A DNA stretch of 64,000 nt from Caldithrix sp. (GCA_020722815.1 DYKB01000017.1:1-64000); one strand, 5' to 3'. Numbered from the stretch's first letter, positions 26,991 to 37,381 are shown. Program-made: numbers and translations. The notes: generated by a model from the letters alone, not told the origin.

Positions 26991-27293
26991 ATAATATAAA
27001 ATTTAATTTATAAAAAATATTTAAATAAATTTACAATTTTTAAGTCGATATATTTAACAGAATAGTAAAATGGCATGAAATAGAAGAAATTATAAATTAT
27101 TTATTAGCAACGGTATTCAAGCACATTGGCATATACAAAAATATTTTTGTTGAGAATAGATAAAAAATTTTGTCCTGAATGTTTCTGTCGTGCTTATGTT
27201 GTTTATGAAGAAAGAGCTCTAATATCACCATGTGAAAATGCTTATAAAGGTGTACAGAATACAAATACTTTTACTATCTTAATGATTTCATAC
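26991..27293. other. AT-rich gap with a possible small coding relic
   Basis: No intact gene. A plus-strand frame from TTG 27150 to TAG 27299 reads like protein (FCPECFCRAYVVYEERALIS, then PCENAYKG) with four Cys residues and no recognised family. It has no good start or ribosome-binding site and ends inside the neighbouring inverted-repeat element. It may be a relic or chance. Confidence 0.35.
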
Positions 27294-27515
27294 CAATAGT
27301 GTTCGGCACATTTAAGAAATTTTCATCCATTCCCACCTCGTATTACACATAATCACGCCCGAATGCTTTTATCGGGCATCCAGATTTTGTGGAAAATGGA
27401 TTCCCGCCAAAAAACATGCGGGAATGACTGGAATTGGTATTGAGGCTATTAGGAACGTATTTTGTTAATTTAAATAATCTTACGCCATTCGCTAAAAAGT
27501 GTGCCGAACATTATT
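27294..27515. mobile_element. MITE-like element, family 1, copy B (best preserved)
   Basis: 222 bp with ~20-bp inverted ends, consensus CAATARTGTTCGGCACAYTT (18 of 20 identical between ends), each with TA next to the GTGTTCGGCACA core. Inside are the hairpins GCCCGA...TCGGGC and ATTCCCGCC...GCGGGAAT. It lies directly downstream of the BNR-repeat gene and is aligned end to end with copies A and C. Confidence 0.8.
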
Positions 27516-27529
27516 GATATCATTCGTAT

Positions 27530-30265
27530 TTATTTTAACAAGATCATCCTGGTGGTCTTGTAGATGTCGCCCACTTTTAATCGGCAGAAATAAATTCCAC
27601 TCGCTTGTTTCTGGGCATTCCAGGAAATTTTATAATTCCCTTTTTGTTGAAATTCTTGCACTAAAGTAGTAACTTCTTTTCCACTCAGATCAAAAATCAT
27701 TATCTTGACCTGACTGTTTTGAGAGAGTGTATAAGAAATAGTCGCAGTATTATTAAAAGGATTAGGATAAATTTGATGTAATTCAATTGATTGTGGGGCT
27801 TCATAAGAAATTTTGATTGGACCCAGAATTTGATAGCTTCCATCAAAATCAATTTGCTTTAACCGATAATAGTAACTACCCGGTGCAATATCATCATCGA
27901 TATAGAGGTACTCATTATAATGAGAACTCGTCCCTACTCCTTTGACAAAATTCAATTTTATAAAGTCACTTTGATATTCAGAACGTCTTTGAATTTCAAA
28001 ACCATAATTATTGCTCTCAGAAGCAGTACTCCATTTTAAAATACAATCCCGTCCCTGGATGTTTATCGAAAAAAAATTTAATTCTACTGGCGTTGAATGG
28101 GGTTCATAAGCGATAGATTTCTGATAAAGGCTTTGTGGACTATGATATGGGGGTGGAAAAATCCAGGTGCCACAAACCGTACCTTGTAAGAGATCGCCAG
28201 TTATGGGATGAACTGATAATGCAGAACTTCCCATTCTAGGACAATCGCCTGTTATATCCTGCCAGGTGGTTCCACTATCCTGGCTCCGAAAGATGAACGG
28301 CAATCCAGCATAAAAAGTGCCGGCATAAATGATATTTGCATGTCGGGGATCGATTGTAACAGTGCGTACAAAGTTACCATACTCAGCCCCACCTGCAAGC
28401 GGTAGAACACCGAGACTTTGCCAAATTTTGCCATCATAAACGGCCAGGTCGCCTTGACGATCTATCGAATAAATTTTATTTGGATCCGTTGGATCTACTG
28501 CAAACGTCGGTTTTGAATCTAATCGACTCAAATACCAATTAACCTGGGCATATACTCGCCAATTATCACCTTTATCATCCGAACGAAGAATTGTATTCCG
28601 CGGTTTTGCCATGGCATAAATAACATCAGGATTACTTACACAATAACCTAAAATTTCTGCATCGCGATCAGCCAATGCCTGAATTGTTTCGAAAGTCACA
28701 CCGGCATCAAACGACCTTTTCTTTCCCGCATATACTAAATTCGGATTTTTAGGATGGAATGCAATAAATAAATTATTTTCATACTTATCGGAAGTAACAG
28801 ACCAGCTAGTTTCACTGTTCTCTAAACGAACAACTTTCGTATTAAAATATTCGCCTAATGAAGCGAGAATTACATTCGAGTTTGCAATTGGTTGAAAATC
28901 GCCTGCATGCATCCCACTCCAATTGATCGTTCCATTACTCAACCAGTTTTCAGGAATACTCCGCTTTTCAAAATAATCACCTCCATTTTCAGTAATAATC
29001 ATACCAACATCACAGCAAAAAAAGCAAAAGCGGTTTGGATTTTCTATATCGAAAGCCGCGCCATCATTCCACCAACTCCAGGCATATCCTGTAAACAGTG
29101 TTGAACTTTCATTAAATGTTGCTCCGCCATCGGTAGATTTCCAGAGGGTTGCATGGGCATACGCTACCACTTCATCGGGATTTAAAGGATTGGGAACAAC
29201 ACCCGCTAATTCGCCGCTGATACGTGATTTCCAAGACCGGCTTAAGCCTTCAGTCGGCAAAACACGAACCTGGGTATTCCAGGTTTGACCTTCATCCTGA
29301 GATATATTTAAATTGGATGAAGTTCCAATTAGATATAAACTCTCTGGAAAACCAGGATTTATAAAGATATGCTGCGCATTAAAACTTTTTAATAGCGTAA
29401 AATGACTTCCACCGTCGAGGGAACGATAAAGACCGATATCCTTTAAAGTAACATAAAGCTTCAATGGATTTTGTTCATTAATTGCAATCGAGGAAACCGA
29501 ACCTGCTGACAAATCACCAAAAGGCTGAAGTACAGGATTAGATCTGGAAATTTTAAATAAACCCTGATTAGTGGCTACAAAAAGAGTCTGGCCATCGGTC
29601 GGATGGGTTTGTATATTGTAAACTGGATTATGATTTTCGAGATTACATAATTTATTCCAGGAATTTCCACCATTTTCGGAATAATAAATTCCATCATTCG
29701 GAAAAGCGGCGTACCATCTGGTTGCACCTGTGGCGGTAATACTAGCCCGATCATAAGCGATACTATGCTGATAACGTCGCTGAATGATCGTTGGTGCCTT
29801 TAACACTAATTGCCAATTATCTCCCCCATCAATCGAACGGTATAATCCAACAAATTCCTCTCCTAAGGTAACAGTTGAATTGGAATGATTTTCAGCAATT
29901 ACAAAGACTGTTTGAGGATTCACCGGATCTACCTCAATTGATTCTCCCTGTTTCACCAGCAGATTTTTTCCGAGTACTTTCTGCCAGGTGTTTCCGCCAT
30001 CTTTACTTCGCCAGACCAAAGCACAATCTTGCGACAGATATATCACCTCCGGTTTGGTACGACACCGGGCGATCCCATGGAGATGCTGATAACCTTCGCC
30101 ACCGATTCGGTGTTGATTAAATTCCCATTCAGAACGAATTGGCATAACCCGCCATCCTGGAATTTGTGTCGAGTTTTGTCCAAATGATTCCTTGCCCGTC
30201 ATCGAAACAAAAAAAATTATTAAAATATTAATTATTGAATTAAATATCATCCTAATTTTAAACAT
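27530..30265 (-). CDS. Secreted Asp-box (BNR/sortilin-like) propeller protein with sorting domain
   Basis: 911 residues. Signal peptide (about 1-30, ending ESFGQ). The body (about 35-700) has at least nine Asp-box repeats of the S.DGG.TW type (SKDGGNTW, SIDGGDNW, SENGGNSW, SLDGGSHF, SQDEGQTW, STDGGATF, TENGGDYF, SDDKGDNW, SQDSGTTW), as in sialidase and sortilin-like beta-propellers. A TASESNNYGFEIQRR / GSYYYRLKQIDFDGS module follows, then a FlgD-like sorting-type domain (YPNPFNNTATI, IMIFDLSGKEV, ASGIYFCRL). Start chosen at ATG 30265: GGAGAAG lies about 7 nt before it, while 30319 lacks one. It follows a related secreted gene, probably in one transcript. Glycan binding or hydrolysis is possible but no catalytic residues were assigned. 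Confidence 0.82.
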   Translation of the reverse strand: MFKIRMIFNSIINILIIFFVSMTGKESFGQNSTQIPGWRVMPIRSEWEFNQHRIGGEGYQHLHGIARCRTKPEVIYLSQDCALVWRSKDGGNTWQKVLGKNLLVKQGESIEVDPVNPQTVFVIAENHSNSTVTLGEEFVGLYRSIDGGDNWQLVLKAPTIIQRRYQHSIAYDRASITATGATRWYAAFPNDGIYYSENGGNSWNKLCNLENHNPVYNIQTHPTDGQTLFVATNQGLFKISRSNPVLQPFGDLSAGSVSSIAINEQNPLKLYVTLKDIGLYRSLDGGSHFTLLKSFNAQHIFINPGFPESLYLIGTSSNLNISQDEGQTWNTQVRVLPTEGLSRSWKSRISGELAGVVPNPLNPDEVVAYAHATLWKSTDGGATFNESSTLFTGYAWSWWNDGAAFDIENPNRFCFFCCDVGMIITENGGDYFEKRSIPENWLSNGTINWSGMHAGDFQPIANSNVILASLGEYFNTKVVRLENSETSWSVTSDKYENNLFIAFHPKNPNLVYAGKKRSFDAGVTFETIQALADRDAEILGYCVSNPDVIYAMAKPRNTILRSDDKGDNWRVYAQVNWYLSRLDSKPTFAVDPTDPNKIYSIDRQGDLAVYDGKIWQSLGVLPLAGGAEYGNFVRTVTIDPRHANIIYAGTFYAGLPFIFRSQDSGTTWQDITGDCPRMGSSALSVHPITGDLLQGTVCGTWIFPPPYHSPQSLYQKSIAYEPHSTPVELNFFSINIQGRDCILKWSTASESNNYGFEIQRRSEYQSDFIKLNFVKGVGTSSHYNEYLYIDDDIAPGSYYYRLKQIDFDGSYQILGPIKISYEAPQSIELHQIYPNPFNNTATISYTLSQNSQVKIMIFDLSGKEVTTLVQEFQQKGNYKISWNAQKQASGIYFCRLKVGDIYKTTRMILLK

Positions 30266-30315
30266 TTCATTCTTCTCCATGAATATAATTTTAATTATGG
30301 CAAATTTAAATACAT

Positions 30316-31749
30316 TCATTTAATTAATTGCAAATTAATCGTTTCCTTAATCAATCCTGCTGTTAATTTACAAAAATAGTAACCACTGGCTAAATCTTTT
30401 GCATTCCAAACAATATTATAATATCCAGGCGTTTGATTTTCTCTAACCAACTGTTCGACCTTTTTGCCGACAATGTCATAAATAATTAATTGGACATCAC
30501 CTCTCTCTGGTAAGTTATAAGAGATTGTGGTTGTGTTATTGAAAGGATTAGGAAAATTTTGATTTAAATGAATTTTAAAAGGAATGGTCATATCAATTCG
30601 AATCGTATTTAAAATCGATGAATTTCCATTTGAGTCAATTTGTTTTAAACGATAATAATAAGTTGAATTCCCGACACTAATATCCAGGAAACGATATTGA
30701 TTAATTTCAGCCGACGTTCCTTTTCCGCTGACAAAGCCGATCGTTTTGAAATTAGTATTAATATTTTGACTCCGTTGAATTTCAAAACCATAGTTATTAC
30801 TTTCAGATGTAGTAGACCATGTTAGTTCGATTCCTCCTTCAACGACATGACCCTCCAAACGCATCATTTCTACAGGCGTTATTACCTGCCCGTCCCAACC
30901 AGCCAAGCGAGCCATCATATACCAAAAAGCCTTGCCTTTGATATAACAATTGAAACCATGACTATGGGGACAGCATGAGGGTATTCCAGCATCACCAAAA
31001 GGCGGCAAATTAGTACAATCTTCTGGATGTTTCTGACACCAATCTTCACACCAGGAACAGGCATAATTCTGAGGATAAAAATTTCCATCAGGATCCCAGC
31101 TTTCAATGTCAGCAAAGTCAAAAAGAATTTTATTATTTTTTTTACAATATTCACGTATTTGATCATTATTCTGACGTAATAAACTGTAAGCTGGAAAGCC
31201 GTCAGTTGGTGCTGTGAAATAAATGAATCTCATTTTGGGAAATTCCTTTTCCAAGCCATCTAATGTCGTCAAATATTCATTAATATACGCTTTTAGGTCA
31301 CGGCTCCCCGACAATTCTCCACACCATCCAAACATCGAAAAGTTGAATAATCCTGATGCAGCGTATGTACGTGTTTCATTAAGACCGGCTTCAGTTGCCC
31401 AGTAGCCATCCGGTTTACGACCGGTATCACAAAAACGAAGAGCATTACTAGTCGAAGGTATGCTTTTGGCTGGCTCCGGTTGTGCAACATAGTGATAAAT
31501 TGCCGCAATATCATATTTCGGATCAACATTTTTTTCAATATATTCCAGCCCCGACATCACTTGCATGCCATGTGAAGTATGTGAATAATGGATTATAAAT
31601 TTTTTAGCAGCTTCAATCCATTGGGGAGGAATATATTGAAATTGGTTGACACTCGTATGATCAATTACCAGGCCTTGGGCCTTCAAAATACTATTCAGAA
31701 ATAAAAATACCCCTACAACGATGAAGAAATATTTACTATGTTTAATCAT
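30316..31749 (-). CDS. Secreted protein with Cys-rich domain and sorting domain
   Basis: 477 residues. Signal peptide (about 1-25, ending LKAQG). The N-terminal domain (about 26-285) has HYSHTSHG, a repeated Cys pattern (CSWCEDWC, PSCCPHSHGFNC) and FDFADIESWDPDG. It resembles SGNH-type hydrolases in layout but no clear GDS motif is seen. The TTSESNNYGFEIQRS / STYYYRLKQIDSNG module (about 300-385) and a sorting-type domain (NFPNPFNNTTTI, LIIYDIVGKKV, ASGYYFCKL) follow. GGAGG lies 6 nt before ATG 31749. It is in line with the Asp-box protein and shares the same last two modules. Its place in the polysaccharide locus suggests work on the surface polymer (inference). Confidence 0.78.
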   Translation of the reverse strand: MIKHSKYFFIVVGVFLFLNSILKAQGLVIDHTSVNQFQYIPPQWIEAAKKFIIHYSHTSHGMQVMSGLEYIEKNVDPKYDIAAIYHYVAQPEPAKSIPSTSNALRFCDTGRKPDGYWATEAGLNETRTYAASGLFNFSMFGWCGELSGSRDLKAYINEYLTTLDGLEKEFPKMRFIYFTAPTDGFPAYSLLRQNNDQIREYCKKNNKILFDFADIESWDPDGNFYPQNYACSWCEDWCQKHPEDCTNLPPFGDAGIPSCCPHSHGFNCYIKGKAFWYMMARLAGWDGQVITPVEMMRLEGHVVEGGIELTWSTTSESNNYGFEIQRSQNINTNFKTIGFVSGKGTSAEINQYRFLDISVGNSTYYYRLKQIDSNGNSSILNTIRIDMTIPFKIHLNQNFPNPFNNTTTISYNLPERGDVQLIIYDIVGKKVEQLVRENQTPGYYNIVWNAKDLASGYYFCKLTAGLIKETINLQLIK

Positions 31750-31788
31750 AATCAACCTCCTGGTTCTAATTTATACAATTATACTAGA

Positions 31789-33099
31789 TTAAAGAAACAA
31801 TCGAATTTCATGAAAAAGATTAAGCACCTGACTTTTTACTTTAGGATTCTGTTCTCGCAACTGTTGTTTAATAGATTCGCGCTGCGAAAAAACCTCATGA
31901 ATTAGGTTTAAAATTTGCGATTTTTCCATAGATCGGGGATCAGCGACCAGATTTTTGAGTGAGAGAGTTTCCAGTACTCCTATAAATTTTTGACTGTAAG
32001 CAATCGCCACTGCTGGTATATTTTGTGAAAGTGCAGCAATACAGGCATGCATACGCGAACCAATAAAAAAATCGCATAATCCGATAATATATTTGATTTC
32101 ATTTTGATTATAATTTCCAGACACCTTAAAAAGTCGTTGCGGAAAAGAGTTTTGATACTTTAAAAAAATTTGATCAATCACCACAACGTCGTTCTCTGAA
32201 TTTTGATCGGTGCCGAATACATGCGGTATTAATAAAATGTATGTTTTGGGATCTGTTAATAAAAAATTTAAGATTTCATTTATTAATTCTGGATAGTCAA
32301 TTTTTAATCCAAACATATTAGCACGGGTATATCCCCCCATATAGAGTAAACCACTTATATTTACTCCAATCAATTGCCTCTCTTGCTGATGATTTCTCAA
32401 CAGGTCACCAACGTCTATTCTATTGGGCATAATAGGGTCCACGATAAAACCAACATCATAGCAAAAACGTAATTTATCGGCCACATCGAATTTTCTTATT
32501 ATGGATTTAACAGATTCCAATCCCACATAATCTCGAGAATAAATTAAAACGGCTTTCTTTAAAATAAAACGCGCTACTAGTTTACCAATCCAGGTTTTAA
32601 AGGGACCTATCGTTTGTGGTAATAAAACCAATTTTTTATTCAGCAAGACAACTAAAATCATTGGAAGTGTTATATAAAAGAGTCTAAATAGACCATAAAT
32701 ATCACTAAAACTATCACCAGCAGCCATAGAAGCTAAAATATCGGCTTCACTAACAGCTTTAATGTAGATATTTTTTGCTATCAGTCTCTTTCCAATCGTC
32801 GATAACTGAAAAATTTTTAATAATAAAGCGTAAATAATTAGTCTTGCGACATGATTTTTTTGAAAAGGATTTTTTGAAAATCGCATATTCAATAACGGTA
32901 TCGATAACGTCCGATGTAATAATTGAAGTGAAAATACTGTTGGATAATGCCCATAATCTAATAAAAAAATTTGTGCTTCAGGTTCTTCATGAATAATGGA
33001 TTGAATTGCACCAGCCGTTAGCGCATTCACCCCCATATTACCTGTGCTAAAAGTGGCACCTAATAAACCTATTTTAAACTTTTTGTTATCGATAGTCAT
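31789..33099 (-). CDS. Polysaccharide pyruvyl transferase family protein
   Basis: 436 residues of the WcaK/AmsJ/CsaB family, which adds pyruvyl ketals from phosphoenolpyruvate to sugars. The family pattern includes the N-terminal GLLGATFSTGNMGVNALTAG, a mid-protein LLPQTIGPF, SRDYVGLESV, ILLIPHVFG and the C-terminal FFIGSRMHACIAALSQNIPAVAIAYSQKF. ATG 33099 is preferred to a TTG at 33108. FrhB-like proteins, as found at 22.8 kb, commonly accompany this family. It lies in the distal half of the polysaccharide locus. Confidence 0.88.
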   Translation of the reverse strand: MTIDNKKFKIGLLGATFSTGNMGVNALTAGAIQSIIHEEPEAQIFLLDYGHYPTVFSLQLLHRTLSIPLLNMRFSKNPFQKNHVARLIIYALLLKIFQLSTIGKRLIAKNIYIKAVSEADILASMAAGDSFSDIYGLFRLFYITLPMILVVLLNKKLVLLPQTIGPFKTWIGKLVARFILKKAVLIYSRDYVGLESVKSIIRKFDVADKLRFCYDVGFIVDPIMPNRIDVGDLLRNHQQERQLIGVNISGLLYMGGYTRANMFGLKIDYPELINEILNFLLTDPKTYILLIPHVFGTDQNSENDVVVIDQIFLKYQNSFPQRLFKVSGNYNQNEIKYIIGLCDFFIGSRMHACIAALSQNIPAVAIAYSQKFIGVLETLSLKNLVADPRSMEKSQILNLIHEVFSQRESIKQQLREQNPKVKSQVLNLFHEIRLFL

Positions 33100-33189
33100 A
33101 GTTACCAATCAATGCGACTAAGTTACTTTTATTGAGTAAACGATCCACTTTAAAATACAACCCAGAAGCCGCAAATTTATAAACCTTTT

Positions 33190-34662
33190 TTATCTTAAGA
33201 AACGTAGATTTGCAGGAGGGTTCGATGGCTTAATATATTCATAACACCCCAAATCCCAATTGGTACGCAAAATTCCTGCTTTATCTTCTTTAAAATAGTT
33301 TGCTAAATTCTGACCATTTTTTCTTGCAATTAAATCGCTTTCTCGTAAATGAAATTTATTTTGAGGATCACGTTCATGATAATAAACAAATTCCGGGGTG
33401 AGTGTCTTGCCGTGAGTTTGTCCTAATCCTGTACTCATAAACTTTTCATGTGAATAAATCGTACTATGCCATAAAATTTGCGAAACACCGTGTGCCCCGG
33501 CGGCTATTAAATTATAATCAATTATAACATCATCAGATTCATAATTTCCCCCATTCACCGCAATTGCATTTCCCGAAGGACTCCCCGTATAACAGTTTAC
33601 AAGAATATTATTTTTGATTTGAACATTACGAATTGGGCCCTCGGGGCAGCTTAACCTGATACCTGAAAAGGTTAAATCAACAATTGTATTATTAAAAATT
33701 TTAATATCATCAAGGGAATTCGTACCAGTTTCGGCTTTCACTTCAATGCCTCGACAATAGGGATAATTCGGATTTGTTTGATAAAGAAGATTATTAAAGA
33801 TCTGAATATAACCACCAATTCCCATTTGATGGGGATCGGTAAAAATCAAAGCATTGACAACATCAAAAATTTCATTATCATATATTCTAATGTAATTACC
33901 AAGAGCTTGAATACCATCAGGATGTCCAACATCCCAATTATCCTGATCATGAATAATATTATTATATATATCCATTCCACTTGTGCCAGTGATGCCGTCA
34001 TCACCATTATGATGAATATGATTATGGTGAATTTTATTTTGTCCGTAGGCACCCATACTTCTCCCAATATTGATGCCGTCAACATAATTATGATGAATCT
34101 CACAAAATGAAATTTCACAACCATTCGCACCATTCAGATGGATCCCGTGAGCAAAACCTCCTGGTTGATCTGGTGTTCCACAATCTAAAATCTCGACATA
34201 ATGTATTTTTATAAAGCCGGGATTAGGCCTGGAAGCAATACCACAACCGATCGCATTTATACATTTCAAATGAATATTACCCCCTAAATTACCATTGATT
34301 TCAGTAAAGGAATTTGGAACGATACAATTTGTTCGATTCCTTTGAGCATCTATAATAACCGTCCCATTATGTCCTGATTCGCGACCAACTTTAATTGTCA
34401 TAAAATTGGAACTATTGCCCGCCTTTTCTATCGTAAGTGTCTCATAATATGTTTTCGAACTATTTCCCCCGCTTATAAATAATGTATCACCAGGACTAAT
34501 TGAAGACCAATTAATATCTTTAAATGATTTCCAGGCTTGTGTCCAGGAAATTCCATTTCCACCAGCAGCATCTTTATCAATGAACCATTCCGCACTATAC
34601 ATTAGATTATTAAAAAGCAAGATACTGATAAGAAAAATTTGGACTACCATAATTTTATTCAT
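33190..34662 (-). CDS. Secreted right-handed parallel beta-helix protein
   Basis: 490 residues with a signal peptide (about 1-23). The body (about 60-440) is a run of NosD/pectate-lyase-like coils with recurring short strands and Asn/His/Gly turns (EISFCEIHHNYVDGINIG, IHHNHIHHNGDDGITG, DIYNNIIHD, IYDNEIFD, IFNNLLYQT, IFNNTIVD, IKNNILVN). Such proteins bind, epimerise or cleave polysaccharides. The ATG has GGTGA upstream. Its position amid polysaccharide genes suggests a lyase or epimerase acting on the exported polymer, but catalytic residues were not identified. Confidence 0.82.
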   Translation of the reverse strand: MNKIMVVQIFLISILLFNNLMYSAEWFIDKDAAGGNGISWTQAWKSFKDINWSSISPGDTLFISGGNSSKTYYETLTIEKAGNSSNFMTIKVGRESGHNGTVIIDAQRNRTNCIVPNSFTEINGNLGGNIHLKCINAIGCGIASRPNPGFIKIHYVEILDCGTPDQPGGFAHGIHLNGANGCEISFCEIHHNYVDGINIGRSMGAYGQNKIHHNHIHHNGDDGITGTSGMDIYNNIIHDQDNWDVGHPDGIQALGNYIRIYDNEIFDVVNALIFTDPHQMGIGGYIQIFNNLLYQTNPNYPYCRGIEVKAETGTNSLDDIKIFNNTIVDLTFSGIRLSCPEGPIRNVQIKNNILVNCYTGSPSGNAIAVNGGNYESDDVIIDYNLIAAGAHGVSQILWHSTIYSHEKFMSTGLGQTHGKTLTPEFVYYHERDPQNKFHLRESDLIARKNGQNLANYFKEDKAGILRTNWDLGCYEYIKPSNPPANLRFLR

Positions 34663-35118
34663 ATTTCACCATTCCTTATGATTGAAAGCGATTCTATCCT
34701 AGAACCTAATATAAGTAAAAAAAAAACTTACATGTAAGTAATTTCATTAATGTTTGTCCATACGCCGGCGTCTATATTTCATTTAATCAATTAAATTCCA
34801 AGAAAATCCGAAAGACTGGTAGCTATTAACTCACCTTTTTCAATTATTGATCTGTTTTCGTCCACTCTGAACGCAATTATTATACCAAATGGTATTTTTC
34901 TTGCGTAACCCGGTTTTAAGCGGTTGAAATCGCTCAATTCATATTGAAACAAATTTCTCATTGGTAATTGTCTTCTTCTAAAAACTGTTTTGTAATTACA
35001 ATTTTGATAATAAATCGTTAATTAGATATTCTTTCTAAAAAATTATTAAAAGGCACCAATCCACTAAAAACCTTTGAATCATTGAAGTAAAACAGGTTAG
35101 AAGGATAGTCATTCAAAT
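34663..35118. other. Intergenic region
   Basis: 456 bp between the flippase and beta-helix genes. There is no gene, repeat copy or clear terminator. The gap is large compared with neighbouring spacings, so a separate promoter for the distal genes may lie here, though none of good quality was recognised. Confidence 0.4.
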
Positions 35119-36639
35119 TCAACTAGTGTGAGAATTAAACAACGGTATTGTTCGTGAGTTAGTTTTTAAATAGAAAGCAGTCATAAAAAGATAACTAATA
35201 ATACATCCAACTAATCCAGGAATCAGAGTAACAATAGTCTGTGATGAAAAAAATGACTGCGTTAATAACCATATTATAACAACCCATGATGAAAGTAAGG
35301 TGGCCTTAAAAAAAATGAAGCTATATTGCCGCAAAACCAATCCGGTGAGTCCATGGAGTTTATAAATTTGAATCAAGGTACCTACCAACATTGAAAAAAA
35401 GCCGGCTAGCGCAGCCCCTGTTACGCCCCAATATTTAACGGCAGGAATTATCAACACAACCATTAAAATTGCTCGTACGCCGGTAAAAAAACGCTGAAGT
35501 TCGGGACGTCCTAATGCATAATAAAGCTCGGCTATCGGGACAGAACAAAATCGTAAGGCGGAAGAACCAAATAAAATAGCAAATGGAAGGGCAACACCTG
35601 TATAGACGGGTCCATATATAAATTTCAAAATACTGGCACCTTGCAGAATAATAAAAAAAAGTAAAGGAAAACTAATGTAAATGATAATCGTGGTAATTTT
35701 AATAATGGTATCATTAATCCTACGATGATCATCCTGCATTTCTGCAAATGCCGGCATCGCCATCTGTCCAATCAGTGCTGTCATTAGTTGAAATGGAGTT
35801 TGGGCAAGTGCCATCGCCATCGAATAAAGTCCTAATTCACTTGCTGAACATAATTTTCCAATGACAAAATGATCTACACGCATATAAATGAAATATAAAA
35901 ATCCTAACCCAAACATTCCTCGTGTATATTTAAATAAAGTATGCAACGATTCCTTTTCAAAGTGCAACCGGGGTAGAAATGGACAAATAATAAACGATAG
36001 AATCCAACGCGCAACTGCCTCCACGACAATACCCACAACAATTGCGCCAATATTTTGCCACACAAACGCCGTCATAATCGCTACGAATATACCGATAATC
36101 CCACCACCATGAAAAATAATAGCCCATTTCCGAAAATTCATTTCTTTTACGGCAATATATACTTTGCTACTAAGTGCACCTTCAAAAATGATACTTAAAA
36201 AAGTAATCCGAATTAAAACAACCAGTTCTTGGTTATTGTAAAACTTAGCAATCCAGGGAGCACTGATGAAAGTAAACAAATAAAGTCCACTGACACGCGC
36301 CAAAGCTAACCACCATGCGCCATTGAGATATTTTTGCTCCGCCCCTCTTGGATTCTGAATAATTGCTTTATTGATACCAATATTTGTTATTGATTCCATC
36401 GCCATCTTAACAGCGATAATAATAGCCATGGTTCCAAAGGCTTCAGGGGCGAGTAATCGGGTTAAAATCATATTTCTGATAAAGCGTAATCCCTGTTCAC
36501 TTATCGTGCCAGCACTGAGCCAAATACCACCGCGTAGCAGCCGACTTTTAAGGCTTCCTTTTTCACTAACCTTTCTTTTCAGAAATTCAATTATGCTGGT
36601 GATTTTTATTATAAATGAATTTTGTTTCGTTCTTGCCAT
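35119..36639 (-). CDS. Polysaccharide flippase (Wzx-like, MOP superfamily)
   Basis: 506 residues with about 12-14 hydrophobic helices from residue 35 on. The N-terminal block LLRGGIWLSAGTISEQGLRFIRNMILTRLL and the AFGTMAII stretch are typical of RfbX/Wzx O-antigen and lipopolysaccharide flippases. It moves undecaprenyl-linked repeat units to the periplasmic face. No strong Shine-Dalgarno sequence precedes the ATG. It lies after the acetyltransferase and polymerase genes, completing the Wzx/Wzy set. Confidence 0.9.
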   Translation of the reverse strand: MARTKQNSFIIKITSIIEFLKRKVSEKGSLKSRLLRGGIWLSAGTISEQGLRFIRNMILTRLLAPEAFGTMAIIIAVKMAMESITNIGINKAIIQNPRGAEQKYLNGAWWLALARVSGLYLFTFISAPWIAKFYNNQELVVLIRITFLSIIFEGALSSKVYIAVKEMNFRKWAIIFHGGGIIGIFVAIMTAFVWQNIGAIVVGIVVEAVARWILSFIICPFLPRLHFEKESLHTLFKYTRGMFGLGFLYFIYMRVDHFVIGKLCSASELGLYSMAMALAQTPFQLMTALIGQMAMPAFAEMQDDHRRINDTIIKITTIIIYISFPLLFFIILQGASILKFIYGPVYTGVALPFAILFGSSALRFCSVPIAELYYALGRPELQRFFTGVRAILMVVLIIPAVKYWGVTGAALAGFFSMLVGTLIQIYKLHGLTGLVLRQYSFIFFKATLLSSWVVIIWLLTQSFFSSQTIVTLIPGLVGCIISYLFMTAFYLKTNSRTIPLFNSHTS

Positions 36640-36793
36640 AAATTTAAAAACAGCTAAATTTGAAGTAAAGTTACTAAAAAATTCTGAAACTATTCAGGTT
36701 CGAGGTTCAATTGTTCCCGATTCAGGGTTAAGAAACGTTAAAAATAAAGAATATCTAATCATGAGCCAGCCTGAGTATTTAGAATATTCATTT

Positions 36794-37381
36794 TTATTTA
36801 TTCCAGGTTATTGCTGCAATTTTTGAAAGATTACGCGCCGGATTTCCCGCTACATACGCATCTGCCGGTACATCATTCATTACAACGGAACCAGGCCCAA
36901 TTACTGCATTATCACCTATTTTTACTCCAAATAAAATAATTGCTCCCGTACTAATCCAAACATTATCCCCGATTATTGTTAATAAATCTGAATTATTAGA
37001 TTTAATTTCACGGGCATGTTTGGGACCTAAAATCGTAACATGTGGACCTGTCAACACATTATTGCCAATGCTCACAGGACCCATAATAATATTATGCAAA
37101 CCAAACCAGCATTTTTTTCCAACTGAAATATTACCCATTTTTGCATTCCATATATTGAACTCTTCTAAAATTGTCTCATCACCAAGCGTTGCTGTATAGG
37201 GCGGAATTCGTGAAAAACGAAAGTGATAACCCAGTTCAACTAATTTCCCTTTTTGCATGTAAAAACAAATATTTCCAAATCGAACAAATCGCCAATATAT
37301 TCTTTTCAGGTATTCTCGAATTATCCTTGGCAAATAGAGTTCAATTTTACGTCGCAAGCTAATGTCGCCGTTGTTAGACAT
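36794..37381 (-). CDS. Hexapeptide-repeat acyltransferase (WbbJ-like)
   Basis: 195 residues of a left-handed beta-helix O-acetyltransferase. Hexapeptide repeats run about 90-180 (ISVGKKCWFGLHNIIMGPVS, VWISTGAIILFGVKIGDNAV, IGPGSVVMNDVPADAYVAGN). The closing PADAYVAGNPAR block is diagnostic. AAGGAG precedes the ATG. It probably acetylates the repeat unit or a nucleotide sugar. It sits between Wzx and another acetyltransferase, so two sites of acetylation are likely. Confidence 0.87.
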   Translation of the reverse strand: MSNNGDISLRRKIELYLPRIIREYLKRIYWRFVRFGNICFYMQKGKLVELGYHFRFSRIPPYTATLGDETILEEFNIWNAKMGNISVGKKCWFGLHNIIMGPVSIGNNVLTGPHVTILGPKHAREIKSNNSDLLTIIGDNVWISTGAIILFGVKIGDNAVIGPGSVVMNDVPADAYVAGNPARNLSKIAAITWNK

